NCBI GenBank assembly: GCA_035763085.1
Contig: DASUBV010000403.1
Span: forward strand, 1-30,939
Direction of reading: 5' to 3'
From: DASUBV01 sp035763085
GTDB taxonomy: Bacteria > Actinomycetota > Actinomycetes > Streptosporangiales > Streptosporangiaceae
Length of the DNA: 30,939 nt
The translations under genes and the position numbers were made by a program. Under the pieces are notes generated by a model. It saw only the letters and a list, made by a program, of their open reading frames with translations. It was not told the DNA's origin and ran no database searches. This document shows positions 21,675-29,871 of the stretch, one piece after another; within the stretch, counting starts at the first letter, position 1, and every line of letters starts with the position of its first letter.

Positions 21675-24284
21675 ATGCCGGTTCCTCAGCACAGCCCCGC
21701 AGCCGCGGTGAGCTGGCCGGTTCAGTCGGGACCCGTGCCTCCGCTCGTGCCTTATTACACGCCCCGGCCGGAGACCGGCTTCGGCGCGGTCGCCGGGCAG
21801 TCCGCCGAGCAGCTCACCTCGCTGGTCCGGGCGGAGGAGACCGGCAGTTATGTCCTGACCGGCCCGTCCGGCACGGGCAAGACTCAGCTGGCCGTGGCCT
21901 ACGCGCGCTCGCTGTGGCAGTCGCGCGATATTGAGCTGCTGGTCTGGATCGCCGGATCGAGCCGCGCGGCCATCCTCACCGGCCTCGCGCAGGCCTACTA
22001 CGACACCAGCCGGGCCGCGGGCGGGCCGGTGTGGATGACCGCCGGCCCGGCTGGCGCCGCCCTGGCCTACCCCGCGGCACACGGCGGCGTCGGGCACGCG
22101 CCCGGCCCGAACGGAACCGGCGCCGGTGCCGGGGCCATCCCTGGCGCCGCGCCCGCTGCCCCCGAGGGCTACGGGTCGGGTGCGGACCAGGAAGAGGTCG
22201 CGCACCGCTTCCTGCGCTGGCTCGCCGAGAGCACCCGCTCGTGGCTGGTCGTGATCGACGACCTGGCCGAGGCCGACGACCTGGCTGACCTGTGGCCGCG
22301 CGGCGCGATGGGCCGCACCGTCCTGACCACGCGCCTGCTGCCGGCCTCGATCTCGCCGCCGGGTCAGCACGCCAGGCTGGTGCAGATCGGGCCGTACAGC
22401 CGGCGTGAGGCCCTCGGGTTCCTGACCGCCCGGCTGTTCGAGGACACCGCCCAGCGCAACGGCGCGCTCGACCTGGCCGAGACGCTGGGCTGCCTGCCCA
22501 TCGCGCTGGGCCAGGCCGCCGCCCTGGTCTCCGACGCCCGGCTCGACTGCCGGGACTACCGCGGTCAGTACGGCCAGCGGCGGCAGGCGATGGGCATCAG
22601 CCCCGATGCCGGGCCGACCGCCGCCGTCGCCGTGACCTGGTCCCTGGCCCTGGACCGGACCGACCAGCTGCTGCCCTCGGCACTGGCCCGGCCGGTCCTG
22701 GCCATGCTGGCGATGCTGGACCCGGGCGGCGTTCCGGTGGCGGTGCTGACCAGCCAGGCCGCCCGCGAGTACATCGGCAGCTACAGCCCGGACCGCGCCC
22801 CCGCCACCGACCAGCAGGTCCGCGTGGTGCTCAGCACGCTGGCCCAGGTCGGCCTGGCGACCATCGATCCGTCCAGCGTGGTGCGGACGATCTACGTCCA
22901 TGCCCTGGTGCAGGCCTGCCTCCGCCAGGTGCTCCCGCCAGCCGTCCGCGGCCAGGCGGCGCGGGCCGCCGTCGGCGCGGTGCTGCAGGCGTGGCCGGAC
23001 GACAACCGCGACGCCCACCTGGACCAGGCCCTGCGCGACTGCGCGGCGGCCGTGACCGCCGCCGCGCCCGAGGTCGTGTGGTCGGCTGAGGCCCGTCCCC
23101 TGCTGCTGCGCGCCGGCCAGAGCCTCGATACCGCCCGGCTGGGCGGATCCGCCGTCGCCTACTGGCGTGACCTGGCCGAGGCGGCCGGCAAGGCTGATCA
23201 GGACAGCGAGGCCGCCGAGGGCGGTGACCGGGCGCTGGAGTTCCTGCAGCTGCTGGCCGCCTCCTACGAGGCATCCGACCGGATTGACCTGGCGATTGAC
23301 GTGCTCGCCGAGTCGCTGGCGCAGCGCGAGGAGTCGGCCGGGCCGGGGCACCCCGAGACCCTGACCGCCCGCGGCCAGCTCGCCCGGATGTGCCTGGCCG
23401 CAGGGCGGATGGACGAGGCCATCCCGCTGTTCGAGCGCACCCTGGCCGGCCGCGAGTGGGTTCTCGGCCCCGACCACCCCGACACCCTGGCCGCGCGCAG
23501 CGACCTGGCCTCCGCTTACCGGTCGGCCGGCCGGATCGAGGACGCGATCACGGTGTTCCGGCGCACCCTCACCGACCAGGAGCTGATCCTGGGCGAGGAC
23601 CACCCGACGACGGTGGCCACGCGCGGCAGCCTGGCCTCAGCGCTGCATTCCGCCGGGCGCATCAAGGACGCAATCCCGCTGTACGTGCAGACACTCACCG
23701 ACCGGGAACGGGTGCTGGGGCCCGACAACCTCGACACCATCACCGCGCGCGGCAACCTGGCTTACGCCTACCGGTCGGTGGGCAAGCTGAAGGACGCCAT
23801 CCCCCTGTACGCGCGGACCCTGGCCGACCGGGAGCGGGTGCAGGGCCCCGACAACCTCGACACCATCACCGCGCGGGCCAACCTGGCCGCCGCGTACTAC
23901 AGCGCGCGCAAGCTCAAGGAGGCCATCCCGCTATATGAGCGGGCGCTGGCCGACCGGCAGCGGGTGCAGGGCGGCGATCACCCCGACACGATGACCGCCC
24001 GCGGCAACCTGGCCTCGGCCTATCACTCGGCCGGGAAGCTGGTGGTGGCGACCGAGCACTACGAGGCCACGCTGGCCGACTATGAGCGGGTGCTCGGACC
24101 GCATCACGAGAACACGCTCACCTCGCGGGCCAACCTGGCGCTGGCCTATCACTCAGCCCGCCGGGCGACCGATGCGGTCGCGCTGCTGCGCCGCACGCTC
24201 GCCGACTGCGAGCATGCCCTGCCTCCCGGCCATCCGCTCACCCAGTCAGTTCGCGAGAGTCTCGAGGCGGCTAGCCGCAGCTGA
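21675..24284 (+). CDS. STAND-type NTPase (NB-ARC-like) with C-terminal tetratricopeptide repeats
   Basis: This is an 869-residue signalling ATPase. The N-terminal 45 residues are Pro-rich with no recognisable effector domain. The NTPase core follows: Walker A GPSGTGKT (63-70), LLVWIAGSSR, Walker B LVVIDD (191-196), TTR (218-220) and the GCLPIAL motif (272-278), equivalent to GLPLA of NB-ARC/NLR proteins. A Gly/Ala/Pro-rich low-complexity insert of about 55 residues (116-170) separates Walker A from Walker B. From about residue 530 to 865 there are 42-residue TPR-type repeats with the cap GPDHPDT. Such proteins are common in actinomycetes and some bacterial STAND ATPases are anti-phage sensors, but without an effector domain the output here is unknown. 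AGGAGA lies 8 nt before ATG 21675. Confidence 0.88.
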   Translation: MPVPQHSPAAAVSWPVQSGPVPPLVPYYTPRPETGFGAVAGQSAEQLTSLVRAEETGSYVLTGPSGTGKTQLAVAYARSLWQSRDIELLVWIAGSSRAAILTGLAQAYYDTSRAAGGPVWMTAGPAGAALAYPAAHGGVGHAPGPNGTGAGAGAIPGAAPAAPEGYGSGADQEEVAHRFLRWLAESTRSWLVVIDDLAEADDLADLWPRGAMGRTVLTTRLLPASISPPGQHARLVQIGPYSRREALGFLTARLFEDTAQRNGALDLAETLGCLPIALGQAAALVSDARLDCRDYRGQYGQRRQAMGISPDAGPTAAVAVTWSLALDRTDQLLPSALARPVLAMLAMLDPGGVPVAVLTSQAAREYIGSYSPDRAPATDQQVRVVLSTLAQVGLATIDPSSVVRTIYVHALVQACLRQVLPPAVRGQAARAAVGAVLQAWPDDNRDAHLDQALRDCAAAVTAAAPEVVWSAEARPLLLRAGQSLDTARLGGSAVAYWRDLAEAAGKADQDSEAAEGGDRALEFLQLLAASYEASDRIDLAIDVLAESLAQREESAGPGHPETLTARGQLARMCLAAGRMDEAIPLFERTLAGREWVLGPDHPDTLAARSDLASAYRSAGRIEDAITVFRRTLTDQELILGEDHPTTVATRGSLASALHSAGRIKDAIPLYVQTLTDRERVLGPDNLDTITARGNLAYAYRSVGKLKDAIPLYARTLADRERVQGPDNLDTITARANLAAAYYSARKLKEAIPLYERALADRQRVQGGDHPDTMTARGNLASAYHSAGKLVVATEHYEATLADYERVLGPHHENTLTSRANLALAYHSARRATDAVALLRRTLADCEHALPPGHPLTQSVRESLEAASRS
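23340..24242 (+). repeat. Eight in-frame 126-bp repeats encoding TPR units
   Basis: The G-x-x-H/N-x-x-T turn recurs at 23340, 23466, 23592, 23718, 23844, 23970, 24096 and 24222, exactly every 126 bp (42 codons). Units starting at 23718 and 23844 share a long identical DNA stretch at the start (CCCGACAACCTCGACACC and beyond), which suggests a recent duplication. The outermost units have diverged most. Confidence 0.85.
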
Positions 24285-24344
24285 CCGGCGCGGCACGCGG
24301 GTGCGCCAGGCGGCTGAGACGGGCGCCCGGCGGCTCGCCAAGGC

Positions 24345-24350
24345 TATCCT
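24345..24350 (+). promoter_or_regulatory. -10 box (TATCCT) of a probable leaderless promoter
   Basis: TATCCT (TAnnnT) is followed by 6 nt and a GTG at 24357, the same geometry as the ppc promoter. The GTG opens a 19-codon ORF rather than the following gene. Confidence 0.5.
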
Positions 24351-24356
24351 GCGGTC

Positions 24357-24416
24357 GTGCGCGAGTTTGCGATCCGGTGGCGCCCGGCTGGCCTCAAGAA
24401 GCGCCGCCGCCCCTAG
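24357..24416 (+). CDS. Leaderless basic micro-ORF, 19 codons, upstream of the 24439 gene
   Basis: The predicted peptide is MREFAIRWRPAGLKKRRRP, ending in TAG at 24414-24416. It begins 6 nt after a TATCCT box, so it would be the first thing translated on the mRNA. The C-terminal cluster of Lys/Arg/Pro codons could slow ribosomes just before the next gene's ribosome site (GGGAAGG, 24424-24430). It may be a leader peptide, a functional micropeptide, or a chance frame beside a real start site. Confidence 0.4.
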   Translation: MREFAIRWRPAGLKKRRRP

Positions 24417-24438
24417 CGCGCACGGGAAGGTGGCTGCC

Positions 24439-24759
24439 GTGGCCTCGGCCCCCGAGCCGGATGAGCTAACCCTGACCATCGCGCGGCACCTGGAAGTCGA
24501 CTGGCAGTACGTGCGCCGGATCGCGGCCACCGACACCGAGCAGATCGCCGCGGTCCGGGCGGCGGGCCGACGTGCCGGGCGGCTGCTCGGCTACAAGATC
24601 GCCACCAGCCAGTCCGAGCCCAACGATCAGGACCGCGTGCAGGTGGTCGTGGCCGTGCGGGAACCGCCGAGCGAGGAAGACCGCGAGCGCATGCAGGAGC
24701 GGTCCCGGCTGCTCATGAACCGGGCCTACTCCCATCTGATGCCGCCCGACCTGGAGTGA
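24439..24759 (+). CDS. Hypothetical small cytoplasmic protein
   Basis: This encodes about 106 residues with no family that I recognise. Residues 8-50 (LTLTIARHLEVDWQYVRRIAATDTEQIAAVRAAGRRAGRLLG, listed here as separate segments: ARHLEVDWQYVRRIAA and VRAAGRRAGRLLGYKI) are predicted helical and could be a DNA-binding fold. A beta-like VQVVVAVREPP and an acidic/basic helix SEEDRERMQERSRLLMNRAYSHL follow. There is no signal peptide or membrane segment. GTG 24439 is chosen because GGGAAGG ends 8 nt upstream; GTG 24430 is an alternative. It is preceded by a leaderless micro-ORF and lies 154 nt after the STAND gene, with its own probable promoter. It is convergent with the response regulator gene. 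Confidence 0.65.
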   Translation: MASAPEPDELTLTIARHLEVDWQYVRRIAATDTEQIAAVRAAGRRAGRLLGYKIATSQSEPNDQDRVQVVVAVREPPSEEDRERMQERSRLLMNRAYSHLMPPDLE

Positions 24760-24781
24760 GGGTCAGGTCAGGGTCAGGTCA
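24760..24781. repeat. 11-bp tandem duplication across the convergent gene junction
   Basis: GGGTCAGGTCA occurs twice without mismatch (24760-24770, 24771-24781). It includes the stop codon of the response regulator (24774-24776, minus), so the duplication probably created a second in-register stop-like copy downstream. Confidence 0.6.
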
Positions 24782-25463
24782 GCCGCCGCTCGGCCGCCCA
24801 GCGGGTCAGCTGGTGACGGGTTGACAGCTGCAGCTTGCGCAGCACCGACGAGACGTGCGTCTCGACCGTCTTCACCGAGATGAACAGTTCCCGCGCGATC
24901 TCCTTGTAGGTGTAGCCGCGGGCGATCAGCCGCAGGACCTCGCGCTCGCGCGGGGTGAGCTGGTCGAGCTCAGGGTCGAAGGACGGGACTCCGCCGTCGG
25001 CCGGCGGCGCGGCCGCGAAGGCGTCCAGGACGAATCCGGCCAGCCGGGGCGAGAACACCGCGTCGCCGGCCGCTACCCGCCAGATGGCCGCCACCAGCTC
25101 GGCACCGGAGATCGTCTTGGTCACGTAGCCGCGCGCGCCCGCGCGAACCACGGCGATGACGTCCTCGGGGGCGTCAGAGGCCGACAGGGCCAGGAACCGT
25201 ACCTGCGGGTGGTCGGGCTTGATCGCCGTGACCACCAGCTGGCCGCCGCCGGCGGGCAGGTGCACGTCCAGCAGGACAACATCCGGCGGGCGGGCCGCGA
25301 TCAGGTCGATGGCGGACTGCACATCGTCGGCCTCGCCGATGACCTCGACCTGGTCACCGAGCTCCGACCGGACTCCCGACCGGAACAGCCCGTGGTCGTC
25401 GACGATCACGACCGTCGGGCGGGTGGCGCCGGGTCCGGAGGTACTGCTGCCAGGCACGCTCAT
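24774..25463 (-). CDS. NarL/FixJ-type response regulator with LuxR helix-turn-helix
   Basis: This is a 229-residue response regulator. The receiver domain shows VVIVDDHGLF (acidic D22-D23), the phospho-acceptor D66 in VVLLDVHLP, and K116 in GYVTKTIS. After a linker of about 35 residues, the LuxR-type HTH reads LTPREREVLRLIARGYTYKEIARELFISVKTVETHVSSVLRKL. It is the partner of the histidine kinase just upstream: the kinase stop and this ATG (25463) are 5 nt apart. The longer frame back to 25724 overlaps the kinase and is rejected. By analogy with other PspC-type kinase systems, targets are likely to include the divergent PspC/DUF1707 genes and other cell-envelope stress genes (inference). Confidence 0.92.
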   Translation of the reverse strand: MSVPGSSTSGPGATRPTVVIVDDHGLFRSGVRSELGDQVEVIGEADDVQSAIDLIAARPPDVVLLDVHLPAGGGQLVVTAIKPDHPQVRFLALSASDAPEDVIAVVRAGARGYVTKTISGAELVAAIWRVAAGDAVFSPRLAGFVLDAFAAAPPADGGVPSFDPELDQLTPREREVLRLIARGYTYKEIARELFISVKTVETHVSSVLRKLQLSTRHQLTRWAAERRLT

Positions 25464-25468
25464 CCCGG

Positions 25469-26881
25469 TCACGCCCGGCTCGGCTGTCGTTCCCCGGCCG
25501 CGCGGGGCATCGTCAGGGACACCTCTGTCCCCTCGCCCGGCGCGCTGCGGACCGCCGCCGAGCCGCCCCGGCGGGTCATCCGGGCATGAACCGACTCCGC
25601 GAGCCCCTTGCGGTCGGCCGGCACCGCGGAGGTGTCGAAGCCGCGGCCCCGGTCGCGCACGAACAGCGATACCTGACCAGGCTCGATCTCGGCGAACACC
25701 GTCACGACCTCGGCTCCTGACCACTTCGCCGCGTTGACCGTGGCCTCGCGGGCGGCGGCCAGCAGCGCCCTCAGGTCGTCGTTGAGCGCGCAGTCCCCGA
25801 CGGTGATCGCCTCGACGGCTATCCCGTGCTGCGCTTCGACCTCCTGCTGGATCAGCCGTACTCCGTCGCCGACCGTCATGCCCTCCCCGTCTAGTGCGCC
25901 GGGTGTCCGGCCGTCGAACAGCCAGGACCGCAGCTCCCGCTCCTGGGCCCGGGCGAGCTGGACCACCTGCTGCGGGTCGTGGGCGCGACGCTGGATGAGC
26001 GCCAGGGTCTGCAGGACCGAGTCGTGGACCCGGGCGGCCATGTCGGCCCGCTCCTCGGCCCGGGCGCGCGCCTGCCGCTCGACGACCAGGTCACGGGCGA
26101 TGCGCAGCCACCACGGGCCGAGCACGACGACGATCGCGGCGACGATGAGCAGCACCCCGGCCAGCGGCCGCAGCAGGCTCACCCGCAGGTGACCGGACAG
26201 CAGCGTGATCAGGCCGGCGAGCAGCAGCAGCCCGGCAATGACCGCGCGCCAGGCGGTCCGGGCCCGGGTCGTGCCATCGAGCAGCCCCGTGAGCGGCTCC
26301 ACGTAGTGCCGCATCCGGTCCTGCTCACCAGCCGAGGCGTTCCGCCAGATCAGCACGAGGACGGCCAGCGACAGGATCCACGGCGACAGCAGGGAGCCCA
26401 GCCAGCTGGCCGACAGCGCGGAGCCCACGAGCAAGATCACGACGAGCAGCGATGCCAGCCCCGCCGCCAGGGTGATCCCGCGGCGGTCGGTCAGCGCCCG
26501 GGTCGCGATCGACCCGCTCCCCCCGGCCGGCGGGACCACCAGCCAGGCCAGCACGTAGGGCACCGCGCCGAAGCCGCTGATCAGGGCGGCCAGCACGAAC
26601 ACGGTCCGCACGATGGTGACGTCCCAGCCCATCCGGTTCGCCACCCCGGCCGCCACGCCGCCGATCAGGCAATCCTCCTCAGACCGGCGCAGCGGTCCGG
26701 TGCCGCGCGGGCCGCGCCGGAATCGCAGCGGTCCCCGGCGGCGGCCCCAGCGTCCGTGCTGGGGGCCATGCGGGTGGACCGGGTCCAGCCACGGACCGGG
26801 CGGGGCGGGCGGACCGGGCGGACCGCCGTTGCTGACCGGCGGGCCGTGCCAGTCCGGCGCCGGGCCGGCTCGTTCTGTCAT
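25469..26881 (-). CDS. PspC-domain sensor histidine kinase (HisKA_3 type)
   Basis: This is a 470-residue membrane kinase. Order: a Pro/Gly-rich cytoplasmic tail (1-60); a PspC domain (about 64-118, EDCLIGGVAAGVANRMGWDVTIVR and VPYVLAWLVVPP); membrane segments around 136-155, 158-179, 212-230 and 237-257; and a HisKA_3 dimerisation helix with phospho-acceptor H286 in AARVHDSVLQTLALIQ. The HATPase_c domain has the N-box AAREATVNAAKWSGA (E379, N383), G1 DRGRGFD (410-416) and G2 GEGTEVSL. There is no extracellular sensor domain, so it probably senses membrane state through PspC and its helices. ATG 26881 has no usable ribosome site of its own; a four-codon mini-ORF (26878-26892) ends on it. It is co-transcribed with the response regulator. 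Confidence 0.92.
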   Translation of the reverse strand: MTERAGPAPDWHGPPVSNGGPPGPPAPPGPWLDPVHPHGPQHGRWGRRRGPLRFRRGPRGTGPLRRSEEDCLIGGVAAGVANRMGWDVTIVRTVFVLAALISGFGAVPYVLAWLVVPPAGGSGSIATRALTDRRGITLAAGLASLLVVILLVGSALSASWLGSLLSPWILSLAVLVLIWRNASAGEQDRMRHYVEPLTGLLDGTTRARTAWRAVIAGLLLLAGLITLLSGHLRVSLLRPLAGVLLIVAAIVVVLGPWWLRIARDLVVERQARARAEERADMAARVHDSVLQTLALIQRRAHDPQQVVQLARAQERELRSWLFDGRTPGALDGEGMTVGDGVRLIQQEVEAQHGIAVEAITVGDCALNDDLRALLAAAREATVNAAKWSGAEVVTVFAEIEPGQVSLFVRDRGRGFDTSAVPADRKGLAESVHARMTRRGGSAAVRSAPGEGTEVSLTMPRAAGERQPSRA

Positions 26882-26892
26882 ATCCCCATCAT
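26878..26892 (-). promoter_or_regulatory. Four-codon mini-ORF overlapping the kinase start (translational coupling)
   Basis: On the minus strand a GGGAGG (26906-26901) lies 8 nt before ATG 26892, which encodes Met-Met-Gly-Ile and stops at TGA 26880-26878. The stop overlaps the kinase ATG as ATGA (26881-26878). The kinase start itself lacks a properly spaced ribosome site, so ribosomes would reach it by terminating on the mini-ORF and restarting. Confidence 0.5.
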
Positions 26893-27011
26893 GGCGCTGA
26901 CCTCCCGCGCGCGGCTATGCGGGCAATCCCTGATATCGGCGGCGCGGGGTCAGGGTAGGGCCAGGGTCGTTCCCGATGGCGGGCCCGGCCGGGGATGGCG
27001 AGGCTGGAGCC

Positions 27012-27350
27012 ATGAACACCACCACCGCACACACCGAGACCGACCACAGCCAGACCGACTACAGCCAGGCCGACCACACCACCGGCGAGCCCCGTCCCGA
27101 GCAGCCGCCGCGGCCGCAGCCGCTGTACCGCCCGGCCGATGACCGGATGCTGGCGGGCGTCGGGGCGGGCATCGCCCGCTACCTCAGCATCGACGTGACG
27201 ATCGTCCGGGTCGTCCTGGCCGTGCTGGCCGTCGCCGGCGGGTTCGGCGTTCCCCTGTACATCGCCGGCTGGCTGCTGATCCCGGACGAGGGGCACGAGC
27301 TGTCCATCGCCGAGGAGTTCATCCAGTCCCGCGCCGCCCGGTCCCGCTGA
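27012..27350 (+). CDS. PspC domain protein
   Basis: This is a 112-residue protein. The first 45 residues are hydrophilic and contain short repeats (TETDHSQTDYSQADHTT). The PspC domain follows at about 45-98: LYRPADDRMLAGVGAGIARYLSIDVTIVRVVLAVLAVAGGFGVPLYIAGWLLIPDEG, seen here as DDRMLAGVGAGIARYLSID and RVVLAVLAVAGGFGVPLYI. PspC proteins sit in the inner membrane and take part in envelope stress sensing. The domain is similar to the one in the divergent kinase, which suggests duplication or competition for a common signal. ATG 27012 has a GGAG only 2-3 nt upstream and GCGAGG further off, so the ribosome site is imperfect. It is followed after 36 nt by the DUF1707 gene. Confidence 0.88.
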   Translation: MNTTTAHTETDHSQTDYSQADHTTGEPRPEQPPRPQPLYRPADDRMLAGVGAGIARYLSIDVTIVRVVLAVLAVAGGFGVPLYIAGWLLIPDEGHELSIAEEFIQSRAARSR

Positions 27351-27386
27351 CCGGCGTCCGCTCTGAGCCTCAGGAGGTTTACCGAA

Positions 27387-27875
27387 ATGTCCGCACCGTC
27401 CAGCGCGCCGCCGACTAAGGATGGCGCGCCCCGGGCCCGAGCCAACTACGCCAACCCCGGCATGCGGATCTCCGATGCCGAGCGCAGCGAGGTCGCCGAC
27501 CGGCTGTCCGCGCACTACGGCGACGGCCGCCTGGACCAGGAAGAGTTCAGCAGGCGGATGGACCAGGCGATGAACGCCAAGACGCAGGCTGACCTGAACG
27601 GGCTGTTCGCCGACCTGCCTGACGGCGACGTCCCGGCCGCTGGGACGGGGCTGCGGCCGGGCGGCCGGGGGCCCGCCGCCGGGTCCGGCGCGCGCCGGGG
27701 TGGCCCCGGCCGGGTGATCGCCATCATCCTCATCGCGATTGTCGCCGCCTTCGCGGTGCATGCGCTGGGCTGGCTGGTGCCGTGGGTGCTGGTCGCCGCC
27801 CTGGCCTACGTCTGGCTGCGGCACCGTCGCCGGCCGGAGCGCCAGGCACCCCCGCAGGCGCACCAGCAGCCGTAA
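27387..27875 (+). CDS. DUF1707 (SHOCT-like) membrane protein
   Basis: This is a 162-residue protein with an N-terminal DUF1707 domain at about 26-78 (MRISDAERSEVADRLSAHYGDGRLDQEEFSRRMDQAM, seen in parts as RISDAERSEVADRL and GRLDQEEFSRRMDQA, then LFADLP). A Gly/Pro/Arg-rich linker follows, then two hydrophobic segments (VIAIILIAIVAAFAVHALGW and VPWVLVAALAYVWL) and a basic, Gln-rich tail. DUF1707 is very common in actinomycetes and often precedes a membrane anchor; its role is unknown. AGGAGG (27372-27377) is 9 nt before ATG 27387. It is probably co-transcribed with the PspC gene and may be part of the same envelope-stress response. Confidence 0.88.
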   Translation: MSAPSSAPPTKDGAPRARANYANPGMRISDAERSEVADRLSAHYGDGRLDQEEFSRRMDQAMNAKTQADLNGLFADLPDGDVPAAGTGLRPGGRGPAAGSGARRGGPGRVIAIILIAIVAAFAVHALGWLVPWVLVAALAYVWLRHRRRPERQAPPQAHQQP

Positions 27876-27913
27876 CAGCACTGGCAGCAACGGGAGCCGG
27901 CCGGGTCCAGGAC

Positions 27914-27919
27914 TAGCAT
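27914..27919 (+). promoter_or_regulatory. -10 box (TAGCAT) before the ABC transporter operon
   Basis: TAGCAT fits TAnnnT and is 8 nt before ATG 27928, with no ribosome site, again suggesting a leaderless or nearly leaderless mRNA. The spacing is one or two bases longer than in the other examples. Confidence 0.4.
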
Positions 27920-27927
27920 GTGGGGCG

Positions 27928-28925
<998 letters not shown>

Positions 28926-28926
<1 letters not shown>

Positions 28927-29810
28927 TGGCCGCCACCGTGAGCGCGCAGGCACCGGCCCAGCGGATCGGCGGCGGGCCGACCCGCTCGGTAGCCGCGGCC
29001 AGCTGGGCCGCGCTGCGCGCGCTGATCCTGCGCGACCTCGTGGTGCTGCGCAAGCACCTGTGGGAGTTCGTGCTGCGCACGCTGATCCAGCCGTTCCTGC
29101 TGTGCTTCGTGTTCCTCTACGTGTTCCCCAAGATCGGCCAGACGGTCGGCGGCGGGCACGGCGGCGCGGCCGAGTCGGCCTTCGCGACCGTCCTGGTGCC
29201 CGGCGTGGTCGGGATATCGGTGATGTTCCAGGGCGTCCAGTCCATCGCGCTGGCCATGGCCCAGGAGTTCGGCTTCACCCGGGAGATCGAGGACCGGGTC
29301 CAGGCGCCGTGCCCGATCTGGCTGGTGGCGATCGCCAAAGTGCTGTCCGGCGCCGCCCAGGGCGTGCTGTCGGCGATCATCGTGCTGCCGATCGCCTCGG
29401 TGGTGCACGCGCCCGGCGTGCACGCGCACCTGGACCTGCACTGGTGGCTGATCGTGACGTTCATCCCGCTGGCCTGCGTGGCCATGTCGGGGCTGGGGCT
29501 GGTGCTGGGGACCAGCTTCGAGCCGCGGAATATCGGGCTGATGTTCGGCTTCATCATCTTGCCGATCACGTTCCTGGGCGGCACCTACTACTCCTGGACC
29601 AGGCTGGCCCCGGTGCAGATCGGCGGCTGGCACTGGCTGCAGACCGTGGTCCTGGTCAACCCCCTGATCTACGTGAACGAGGGCATGCGCGCCGCGCTCA
29701 CCAGGGCGCCGCACATGCCCCTGTACGTCGTCTACCCGGTGGTGCTGGCCTTCGGCGCCGTGTTCCTGGCCATCGGACTGCGCAACTTCCGGCGCCGCGT
29801 GCTGTCCTAG
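28926..29810 (+). CDS. ABC-2 type transporter permease, DrrB-like
   Basis: This 294-residue membrane protein is the permease of the ABC-2 exporter. The N-terminal cytoplasmic part ends with RDLVVLRKHLWEFVLRTLIQPFLLCFVFLYVFP, the usual entry into the first membrane segment. Further hydrophobic segments lie around ATVLVPGVVGISVMFQGVQ, VAIAKVLSGAAQGVLSAIIVLPIA, LIVTFIPLACVAMSGLGLVLG, IGLMFGFIILPITFLGGTYYSW and the last YVVYPVVLAFGAVFLAIGL, giving six. It ends with a basic tail RNFRRRVLS. Its ATG overlaps the ATPase stop by one base, so the pair is co-translated. Its stop codon region is duplicated downstream (see repeat). Confidence 0.92.
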
Positions 29811-29846
29811 CCGCCGTGCTGTCTTAGCCACCGCGTGCTGCCCTGG
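29791..29846. repeat. Three imperfect 17-20 bp repeats across the permease stop codon
   Basis: GCCGCGTGCTGTCCTAG-type sequence occurs at 29791-29810, 29811-29827 and 29828-29846 with a few changes. The first copy holds the real stop; the second ends in another TAG, now out of the reading context. It looks like local slippage duplication of the gene end. Confidence 0.5.
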
Positions 29847-29871
29847 CGGCACGCCGACCTCCGGGAGCGTC

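Noticed and set aside
21651..23603. 650-codon open frame on the minus strand opposite the STAND NTPase gene
   Set aside because: Low-complexity Gly/Arg/Val-rich translation with no motifs; the plus strand has Walker motifs and TPRs.
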